DNA of 64,000 bases, from the NCBI GenBank assembly GCA_047600765.1, contig JASGKF010000002.1:1550001-1614000 (forward strand). Reading direction: 5' to 3'. Positions 56,855-64,000 of this stretch are shown here, piece after piece. A program made the translations under genes and the position numbers. The DNA comes from Viridibacterium sp047600765. Its GTDB lineage: Bacteria > Pseudomonadota > Gammaproteobacteria > Burkholderiales > Rhodocyclaceae. How positions within the stretch are numbered: the first letter of the stretch is position 1; each line of letters begins with the position of its first letter. Below the pieces are notes generated by a model, which did not search any database, was not told the DNA's origin, and was given only the letters and a program-made list of their open reading frames with translations.

Positions 56855-59482
56855 TCAGGGGTTGATACGCACGCCGAAGGTGATGACCGCAAATTGCCCT
56901 GGTGTCAGTGTTCCCACCGTTGCCTGAACGGTGCCCGCCGCGCCGCTCGCAGGGGCCGAAATGCTCCCCACCGTCGTCGCTGCCGGTACTGTGATGTGGT
57001 ACGTGGTGTTGGCCGGTGTGCCATCGCTCACCACCACCAGGGTTACGTTGGAGACCCCCATGTTGGTGGCGGTGATCTGGTAGCGGATGCACGCACCGGG
57101 TATTGCACCGGTAGTGATGTTGCTGGCAGCGAAGGCCGTGTCGGCAGTGCCGTCGCAGGCGGCATCGAGTGCCTGCAGCTTGCTGAGGAAGACCTGGCCG
57201 GCGATGATCGATGTGCTGTCTGTCACCGCGATTGCCGATGGGGCTGCAACGCTGTTGATCGTGCCGGTGGTGGTGGCGGTCAGCGTGGACGTGTTGATGG
57301 TGCCTGTAGCGACGCCTGGAGGGGCGAAGACCTTGACGAAGAGGGTGGCGCTTTCGCCCGGGGCGAGACCAGCTGCCGTACTGGCGCCGTTGCTGCCGCC
57401 CGTGAGTTGCGACAGATCGGTAACGACCGGATCACCGGCATCAAGCACGCCGTCGTTGTTCTTGTCCCAGTACAGCGTGGCGCTGAAGCCACTTGCGCTG
57501 TTGGTCAGCCCGAGCGCTACGGTGCTGGTACTACCGTTGCCTTCCAGCACATTGCCGGTGTTGGTGATGGTGTGACTGAAGACCACAGAGCTGCCAGCGA
57601 AGGCCTGGCCGTTGTTGTTGGGCGTGAGGGAGAGGCTGCGTGCAGTAGAAACCAGTACGGCAGCGTGCAGTGCATCGCCGATGCCAGAGGTGGGTGAGAG
57701 GCCGCGGAAGTAGAGATCGACTGCACCGGCCGAAGTACCCACAGGCACGGTGACATCGGCGTACACCAGCTTGTTGGCACCACCATTGATGACGCCGGTG
57801 TTGCTGATGACGGCTTCGCTGGTGTCGCGGAAGACGACGCTCCAGCCGGTGGGCAGCACGAAGGTCGCGAGTGTGTTGTCGGTGGTGGCTTGTAGATTGA
57901 AGGTGTCGGCTACGGAACTGCCGTTGCTCACATACAGGTTGAAGCGCGTGGTGCTGCCGGCGCTGCCAGCCGTGGTGACCACGGCAGATACTTCCGGGCC
58001 AGCGCCGAGACCTGGCGCACCGACGCCCGTGGAGTTCAGCGTGAGGTCGACGCTGTTGGCGGAGATGGCGTTCAGCACATCGTTGACGGTCTGCGTCTTG
58101 GTCGGGTCGGCTTTCGACGTGGCGATCTTCTGCACACTGTAGGGACCGGCACCACTGGCGCTGACAGGCAGCGTGGCCTTGAGCACGACCGTGGTACTGA
58201 GCCCGGCACCGAGAGGCCCTGTGTCTGGCACGCCATTACCGTTGGTGTCTACGAGTGGGGTGACACCATCGGCTTTGTAGAGCACGAAGGTCGTGCCGCT
58301 GGGGAAGCTACTGGTGCCCAGCGTGATATCGAAGCTGTCGGTGCCGTTGCCGGTATTGGTCAGCGTATTGCTGAAGCTGGCGACGCCGCCCTGCGCGACG
58401 CTGGTCATGGTGTCACCGGTCAGCAGCAGGGCAGCCGTCTGGATGACGATGAACTGCACCGCATTGGTGGGACTGCTTGGGATGCTGGCTGCGCCGTTGT
58501 TGTAGCTGAAGCCAGCAATATTGAGCGTGGCAGCGAGGGCGCCCGGTGCGAGGCCCGAGTTGATGTTCGCCTGGAAGGTCAGCGTGCCGGAGGCGCCGGC
58601 CGCCACCGAGGCGATGACCGCGGTGACGCGCGTCGCGGAAGTGACGTTGTAGTCGTAGACGATGCCGCTCTGGTTGTCGCTTGCGTCGGCATCGGTCAGT
58701 GCTGTTGAGCCGGTCACGCTCCAGCGCGCGGAGCCCGCCACATAGGTCATGCCGGATGGGATCACGTCGGTGATCGTCACGGCCGTGGCATTGCCTGTAC
58801 CGCTGTTGGTATAGGTCAGCGTGAAGGTGCGCGGCCCGCTGCCGGCCAGTCCTGTGGCGACGTCGATGGCCTTGGTGACGTTGATGATCGCGTTGCCGGA
58901 GACGGTGGTGGTGTCAGTGTTCGATGCACTTTGTGCAGGCGTGTACACGCTGGTTGCCGTGACTGTCAGCGTATTGGTGCTGCCCGCACTGGTTAGCGGC
59001 GGGACGAGACCGACGGCGACGAAGCTGAAGCTCGCGCCAGCGGCCAGAGAGCCGGTCGTGGTGATCGGCACTGTGCTGTCGGGCACGCCATCGCTGTTGG
59101 CATCTGCGTAGAGCGTTACCGAAGTAAACGCAAAGCCGCTGGTGACACTCGTACCGAGCGTGAAGCTGTCAGTGCCATTGCCGGTGTTGGTGACCGTGTG
59201 CGGATAGCTCACCAGCCCGCCTGGCGCGGCCTGCTTGGTGCCGTTGGAGCCGAGTGTGAGGCTGGCAACCTGTTGCACGATGGTCACGACCGCGTTACTG
59301 GTGACCGTACGCGTGACCAGCGAGGCGTCAGAGTAGGTGGCCGAAGCCTGGTTGCCGATGCTTGTGCCAGCGGCCGGCGCTGCGACCGCAAGTGACGGTA
59401 GCAGCGTAAGGTGAAGCAGGATCAGTGTGAGGGTGAGGAGGTGAAGGATGCTGGCATGTGCGTAACGGATCGGTGCGCTCAT
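56855..59482 (-). CDS. Secreted protein of repeated DUF11-type beta-sandwich domains
   Basis: 875 residues with a long Leu-rich signal peptide ending LAVAAPA. The mature part consists of at least five repeated modules with the pattern VSYPHTVTNTGNGTDSFTLGT... DANSDGVPDS, typical of DUF11 (conserved repeat TIGR01451), each followed by DxNxDGxxD-like calcium-binding loops (DTNGNGVPDTG, DKNNDGVLDAGD). It overlaps the upstream gene by four bases. No enzymatic motif or barrel is seen, so it is likely an extended surface fibre. Confidence 0.8.
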   Translation of the reverse strand: MSAPIRYAHASILHLLTLTLILLHLTLLPSLAVAAPAAGTSIGNQASATYSDASLVTRTVTSNAVVTIVQQVASLTLGSNGTKQAAPGGLVSYPHTVTNTGNGTDSFTLGTSVTSGFAFTSVTLYADANSDGVPDSTVPITTTGSLAAGASFSFVAVGLVPPLTSAGSTNTLTVTATSVYTPAQSASNTDTTTVSGNAIINVTKAIDVATGLAGSGPRTFTLTYTNSGTGNATAVTITDVIPSGMTYVAGSARWSVTGSTALTDADASDNQSGIVYDYNVTSATRVTAVIASVAAGASGTLTFQANINSGLAPGALAATLNIAGFSYNNGAASIPSSPTNAVQFIVIQTAALLLTGDTMTSVAQGGVASFSNTLTNTGNGTDSFDITLGTSSFPSGTTFVLYKADGVTPLVDTNGNGVPDTGPLGAGLSTTVVLKATLPVSASGAGPYSVQKIATSKADPTKTQTVNDVLNAISANSVDLTLNSTGVGAPGLGAGPEVSAVVTTAGSAGSTTRFNLYVSNGSSVADTFNLQATTDNTLATFVLPTGWSVVFRDTSEAVISNTGVINGGANKLVYADVTVPVGTSAGAVDLYFRGLSPTSGIGDALHAAVLVSTARSLSLTPNNNGQAFAGSSVVFSHTITNTGNVLEGNGSTSTVALGLTNSASGFSATLYWDKNNDGVLDAGDPVVTDLSQLTGGSNGASTAAGLAPGESATLFVKVFAPPGVATGTINTSTLTATTTGTINSVAAPSAIAVTDSTSIIAGQVFLSKLQALDAACDGTADTAFAASNITTGAIPGACIRYQITATNMGVSNVTLVVVSDGTPANTTYHITVPAATTVGSISAPASGAAGTVQATVGTLTPGQFAVITFGVRINP

Positions 59483-59991
59483 CGTGTGGCTCCTGCGTGA
59501 GCGGTACGTTCGATGTCGGCGAGACGCATGCGGGAGCGGACCGTGGCGCTGCTGCCGGCTGGCATGTCTCCAAGTTGCCAGCGCAGGAAGCGATATTCGG
59601 ACAGGGGAACCAGTTCGATGCGGGTGCGTCCGTCTGCCCCGGTGACGGTACGGCGTAGTGGTAGCGCTTCGTACTTGATGCCGTCCAGGCTGGCCAGTGC
59701 TCCGACGGGGCGGGCGGTATCGGCAAGGTAGCTCATGCCTGTTTCGGGCACAGGCAGGGTAGCCAGCACGTTACGAACGGTGGCCTTGCCGGTGTTGCGG
59801 TAGGTGGCCCGGTACTCGATGGTGTCGCCGGGGCGTGCGGTTTCTGCAAGCTGCAATCGTTCGCCACCGTTGGGGGCAGAACTGACCACGAAGGCCTGGA
59901 GGTTGACGACGACATCTGCCGGATAAGCGGGCAGGGCATATGTCGCAAGGGCTGCAAGCAGCGCCAGGCCTCGCAGGAAGTGCTTCAGCAT
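59479..59991 (-). CDS. Small exported DUF11-like protein
   Basis: 170 residues with a signal peptide (GLALLAALATYALPAYPA). The mature part is a single beta-sandwich with ARPGDTIEYRATYRNTGKATVRNVLATLPVP, the hallmark of DUF11 domains, and ends with a helical basic segment. It is the first gene of the four-gene operon, next to an AT-rich regulatory region, and may be a periplasmic partner or chaperone of the larger proteins (inference). Confidence 0.75.
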   Translation of the reverse strand: MLKHFLRGLALLAALATYALPAYPADVVVNLQAFVVSSAPNGGERLQLAETARPGDTIEYRATYRNTGKATVRNVLATLPVPETGMSYLADTARPVGALASLDGIKYEALPLRRTVTGADGRTRIELVPLSEYRFLRWQLGDMPAGSSATVRSRMRLADIERTAHAGATR

Positions 59992-60084
59992 GATCCGTCC
60001 TCCTCGGTGCGGCCTGTACGCCTGCGCGTCTGATGTGGACGCACAGAAGTACGAGTTCGCACTCGTTTCGCCCCGACCCCCTGT

Positions 60085-60165
60085 TGATTCTGGAATTTTT
60101 GTTAATTAAATGTGATATGCATATGAAAACAAACGCATATCCATATGTAATTTATTGTTTACGAA
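60085..60165. promoter_or_regulatory. AT-rich region with repeated CATATG-type palindromes
   Basis: Between nrdJ and the DUF11 operon, GATATGCATATG (60114-60125) and GCATATCCATATG (60135-60147) form a pair of palindrome-rich repeats in a very AT-rich stretch that also contains TTAATTAA. It lies just upstream of the minus-strand DUF11 operon and probably holds its promoter and a repressor or activator site. No protein can be assigned. Confidence 0.4.
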
Positions 60166-60231
60166 TAGATGCTTTGGGCATGACTTGCCACTGCCCTTTT
60201 GGGCGCATGGCCTGTCCGGGGCGGGACGGAA

Positions 60232-60250
60232 GGCTGCCCGTGGGGCAGCC
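60232..60250 (-). terminator. Hairpin downstream of nrdJ
   Basis: A perfect eight-base stem GGCTGCCC/GGGCAGCC with a three-base loop, 33 bases after the nrdJ stop. No T-run follows on the minus strand, so it may only protect the 3' end or act as a weak terminator. Confidence 0.4.
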
Positions 60251-60282
60251 TCAGGGGAGGAGTGTCGGCGGGGTGAGAGATG

Positions 60283-63142
60283 TCAGCCGCAGGTGCCGAC
60301 CGCACCGCAAGCCGTACAGAAATCGCAGCCGTCCTTGCGGATCACTGACAGGTTGCCGCATTCGTTGCACAGCTGGCCCTGCATGACGCGGGCTTCGCGC
60401 TCGTCGCGCGGGGCGTCGAGGATGCCCATGTCGCGTGTCGGGTAGCCGTTTTCGTCGAGGACACCGAGCATGGCGTAGCGGTGGATGACGAGGCGTGCGA
60501 GGTAGGCGATGGTGCTGGGCCAGTTCTGCTGGCGGCGGGTGCCGGGCACGAAGGCCATGAAGTCGCCGAGGGGCTCGGGGTAGCTGAGGAGCTTGCGCAG
60601 CTTCATGCCGATCCAGGCGGGGTCGAGGACTCGCATGTCCAGCGAGAGCAGGCGTGCGAGGCCATCGAGGGCGCGCGGGTAGTTGCCGGACAGCCACATC
60701 GAATACGGTCGGGTCATGCCGTCAGGCAGGGTGATTTCCTTGAGACCCAGTACGAAGTCTTCGCCGGTTGCCGGGTTGTTGATGTCAACGGTCCAGGAGA
60801 GTGTGCCGTCGGTGCCGGTCTTGGGTTCCTGCACGCTGAAGACGGCGTCCTGCACCGGGGTGTCACCGATGTTGTCGAAGGCGCCAAGCTTCTCGCAGCG
60901 ATGGCGCACGATCTGCGCGAAGGCGGAGACCATGCCGGGCACGCGACGGCGTTCGCCATGTGGGGGGAAAGGCAGGTCGAACGCGGACTCACCAACGGTG
61001 AAGGCGAGCTGGTCTAGCTTGAGCTTGAGCCAGGCGCGGTCATTGGCACGCATGTCCATCGACAGGGTCTTGGCGAGTGCGCCGAGGCCGCGCGGCTGGT
61101 CGGCGCCGTTGACCCAGACTTCGAAGGGGTGCGCGCCGCGGCCGTCTTCGGGTTCGATGTGGCCGACGAAAATCGCGAAGGAGCCTTGCGGGCTGTCGAG
61201 CATGTAGGTCCACGAGCTGTTGCCATCGGGCAGCTCGGGCCGGCCCGGCCAACGCAGGCTGGAGAGGACGGGCGCCGGCAGCGAGGGGATGCTGAGTCGG
61301 CGGTTGGCGTCGCTGATGGCAACGTCATGGGGTGAGCGCTTCTCTTCGGTTGCCGCAGGTGCGGGCTCGACGGACAGCACCGAACCCAGCACGCTGTTCG
61401 GGCGATAGGTGGCCAGACCTTTCAGGCCAGCCTTCCATGCCGACATGTAGAGGTCTTCGAAGTCGGCGTAGGGGTAGTCGGCGGGGACGTTGACGGTCTT
61501 GGAAATGCTGGTGTCGATGTAGGGGGCGACAGCGGCGACCATGTCCTTGTGCGCCTGTGCAGAGATCTCGAGCGCGGTGACAAAGCTCTGCGGCAGCTTG
61601 CCCATGTCGCCACCGAGATGTTTGTAGAGGCGCCAGGCGTAGTCCTCGACGGCGTACTGCTTGTGTGTGCCGTCGGCCATGCGCTTCTTGCGCTGGTAGG
61701 TCCACGAGAAGGGCGGCTCGATGCCGTTGCTGGCGTTGTCGGCAAAGGCGAGCGAGATGGTGCCGGTGGGGGCGATGGAGAGCAGGTGCGAGTTGCGGAT
61801 GCCGTGCTTGCGGATGGCGTCCTTGATTTCGCTGGGCAGACGCGAAGCGAAGTTGCCGCCGGAGAGGTAGAGGTCGGCATTGAAGAGCGGGAAGGCGCCG
61901 CGCTCTTTGGCAAGCTCGACCGAAGCGAGGTAGGCGCGGTCGCGCATGAAGATGCTGATTTCGCTGGCCTTGCTCTGCGCTGCAGGCGTGTCGTAACGCA
62001 GGCCGAGCATGATGAGAGCATCGCCAAGGCCGGTGAAGCCGAGGCCTACGCGGCGCTTGCTGGCGGCCTCCTGCGCTTGTTGGGGCAGGGGCCAGTGCGT
62101 GGCGTCGAGTACGTTGTCGAGCATACGCACGGATGCGTCGAACGTTCTTGCCGAAGGCGGCTTCATCGAAGCGCGCCTTGTCGGTGAAGGGGTCGAGCAC
62201 GAAGCGCGTGAGGTTGATCGAGCCGAGGCAGCAGCAGCCGTAAGGCGGCAGCGGTTGTTCGGCACAGGGATTGGTGGCCTCGATGGTTTCGCAGTAGCCG
62301 AGGTTGTTGTCCTTGTTCATGCGATCGAGGAACAGGATGCCGGGCTCGGCGTGGTCATAGGTCGAGCGCATGATCTGATCCCACAGATCGCGGGCGCGCA
62401 CCTTGCGATAAACCCACCAGCCGTCTTCGCGCTGCCATGCGCCGCTGGCCTTGATCTCCGAGCCGGGCTCGGCGCGGTGGGCAAGTTCGACGTCGCCATC
62501 GGCTTCGACGGCCTGCATGAAGGCGTCGGTCACTGCTACCGAGATGTTGAAGTTCGAGAGATCACCTTCGTCCTTGGCGTGGATGAAGGTTTCGATGTCG
62601 GGGTGGTCACAGCGCAGTACACCCATCTGCGCGCCGCGACGTGCGCCGGCGGATTCGACGGTTTCGCAGCTGCGGTCGAAAACCCGCATGTAGCTGACCG
62701 GCCCACTGGCGCGCGACTGGGTGCCACGCACGAGCGCGCCTTCGGGGCGGATGCTGGAGAAGTCGTAGCCTACGCCGCCGCCGCGCCGCATGGTTTCGGC
62801 GGCGTGGGCAAGCGCGGTGTAGATGCCGGGGCGGCCATCCGTCTCTTCGGTGACGGCATCGCCGACAGGTTGCACGAAGCAGTTGATGAGGGTGGCGCTG
62901 AGGCTGGTGCCGGCAGCGGAATTGATGCGGCCAGCGGGAACGAAGCCGGCTTCCTGTGCGAGGAAGAAGCGTTCTTCCCAGGCGCTGCGCTGCTTGTCAT
63001 CGGATTCGACAGCAGCGAGCGCGCGTGCGACGCGGCGGCGGACATCCTGCACGCTGGCTTCGTTGCCCTTGGCATATTTCTCAAGGAGGACTTCGGCCGA
63101 GATTTCCTGATCTTGCAGGGTCTGTACGGTTTGCTGGGCCAT
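60283..63142 (-). pseudogene. nrdJ: Adenosylcobalamin-dependent (class II) ribonucleotide reductase, disrupted by a +1 frameshift
   Basis: About 953 residues if one base is removed near 62135 (2860 bases = 3n+1); the join GKNV-DASVRMLDNVLD is then continuous. It reduces ribonucleotides to deoxyribonucleotides with B12. It has the active-site NPCAEQPLPPYGCCCLGS (radical Cys and Glu), LINCFVQPVGD with the redox Cys, SIAPTGTISLAFADN, and a C-terminal CNECGNLSVIRKDGCDFCTACG cysteine cluster for re-reduction. AAGGAGG lies 7 bases before the ATG. The broken frame of such an important enzyme, with all motifs kept, points to a sequence error, unless another reductase exists elsewhere. Confidence 0.93.
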
Positions 63143-63212
63143 GGTGGGCCTCCTTGCAGATGGGCGCGGATAGCGGAGCAGGGCGCTGCCGCAGGCTGGT
63201 GGGTTCAGCGCA

Positions 63213-64000
63213 TCAGTGCGCGAGCCCCATGGCGACGAGCATTTCGAGCAGGCTGGCTTCGGCGGCAGTGACAAGGGCACTGACCGAGGCATCCTGGGCG
63301 CCGGATAGTGCCTGCCAGGTGCCCAGGTGCTTTTGCGCGAGATCATCCAGCGCGATATCGGACTCGATGTCGTCGTCGAGATGCCGGGCGAAACGGATGC
63401 AGGCGGCTTGGGGGGCCAGGTCGCCGGCCTGCTCGGGTTGCAGCTGAGCGCCCAGCGTGACGCCGAGCCCCACGGGCAAGCGCCAGCTGTGGGCCAGGGC
63501 GACGCCGACTTCGGCGAAATCGCAGCCAATCACTTCGCGTTCACGGGCGGCGCGTTGTTCGAGTGAAAGGCCGCCGCTGGAGAGAACCAGATCGCTGAGG
63601 TCGGGGATCGCCTGGTACATGACCAGGTGGCCCATGTCAGAGAGCAGGCCGAGCAGGAACATGCGTTCGGCGAGTACGTCGCCGCGCTGTTCGGCCATCA
63701 CGCGGCACAGCAGGGCGCAGCGCACCGAGCTGCGCCAGAAGCGCAGCATGTCCATGTTGCCGGCATGCATGCCGCCGAAGGTGGTGGCGATGCTGCTGGT
63801 GAGGACGATGTCGCCGAGGGTGCGCAGGCCGATGAGGTTGAGTGCCTGGCTGAGGGTGTCCACGCGTCGTGGCAGACCATACATGGCGCTGTTGGCGACG
63901 CGCAGGACGGCAGTGCTGAGGGCGGGGTCGCTGGCGATTTCCTGCGTCAGCTCCGCAATGGTGGCGTCAGGATCATCGAGCTTGTCGCGGATGCGGTAAT
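63213..64000 (-). CDS. HDOD domain protein (partial at window end)
   Basis: The frame is open to the end of the window; more than 260 residues are seen, with the true start beyond it. The HDOD pattern is clear: DPALSTAVLRVANSAMYGLPRRVDTLSQALNLIGLRTLGDIVL, then AERMFLLGLLSDMGHLVMYQ and EREVIGCDFAEVGVALAHSWRLP. HDOD proteins are signalling or scaffold proteins that lack most HD catalytic residues. It lies 70 bases upstream of nrdJ on the same strand. Confidence 0.88.
   Translation of the reverse strand, partial: YRIRDKLDDPDATIAELTQEIASDPALSTAVLRVANSAMYGLPRRVDTLSQALNLIGLRTLGDIVLTSSIATTFGGMHAGNMDMLRFWRSSVRCALLCRVMAEQRGDVLAERMFLLGLLSDMGHLVMYQAIPDLSDLVLSSGGLSLEQRAAREREVIGCDFAEVGVALAHSWRLPVGLGVTLGAQLQPEQAGDLAPQAACIRFARHLDDDIESDIALDDLAQKHLGTWQALSGAQDASVSALVTAAEASLLEMLVAMGLAH

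Overview
The window reads as GC-rich chromosomal DNA of a betaproteobacterium, most likely Rhodocyclales or a close relative. The placement rests on three things seen together: the rluB-rimP-nusA-infB-rbfA-truB translation/transcription block, a gcvT-gcvH-gcvP operon behind a tandem glycine riboswitch, and TrpRS with a long internal insertion next to scpAB. No tRNA, rRNA, CRISPR array or insertion sequence was seen.

Layout. 1-4.8 kb is accessory: two lipoproteins on the minus strand, then a Fic protein followed by a PIN-like protein of visibly lower GC. 4.8-9.9 kb is the glycine cleavage operon (minus strand), with a small unannotated membrane protein gene between gcvH and gcvP and a REP-like inverted repeat pair in front of gcvP. 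9.9-24.7 kb is core genome: a CPBP protease, rnm (yciV), yciO, trpS, a Sel1-repeat protein, scpA, scpB, rluB, rimP, nusA, infB, rbfA and truB. 24.8-30.6 kb holds a histidine phosphatase, a MASE1 histidine kinase/FixJ-type regulator pair, a universal stress protein, a methyltransferase and an unknown membrane protein.

31.3-48.1 kb is the most interesting part. NrtR, a Nudix-fold repressor of NAD genes, is transcribed divergently from 16 tightly packed genes on the plus strand. The first twelve rebuild NAD (nicotinamidase, pncB, nadE, a NadM-Nudix fusion, pnuC, nadR) or act on ADP-ribose and its nucleic-acid conjugates (NADAR, DUF4291, ADP-ribosylglycohydrolase, macro domain, KptA/Tpt1), together with a SLOG/LOG-like protein. 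The last four form a MoxR ATPase - degenerate vWA - beta-propeller (bpX) ternary system, a class predicted to take part in biological conflict. The whole directon looks like an NrtR-governed module that restores NAD, removes ADP-ribose and repairs RNA ends, joined to an effector/sensor system.

48.1-60 kb is a four-gene minus-strand operon of secreted DUF11/SdrD-like beta-sandwich proteins, one of them ending in a probable outer-membrane barrel. 60-64 kb has nrdJ (B12-dependent ribonucleotide reductase) and a truncated HDOD gene.

Caution: six genes after 32 kb are broken by frameshifts (pncB, the ADP-ribosylglycohydrolase gene, the macro gene, two DUF11 genes and nrdJ). Five of them have a length of 3n+1, meaning one extra base each, which looks more like residual indel error in the assembly than biological decay. 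The macro gene also has an in-frame TAG.
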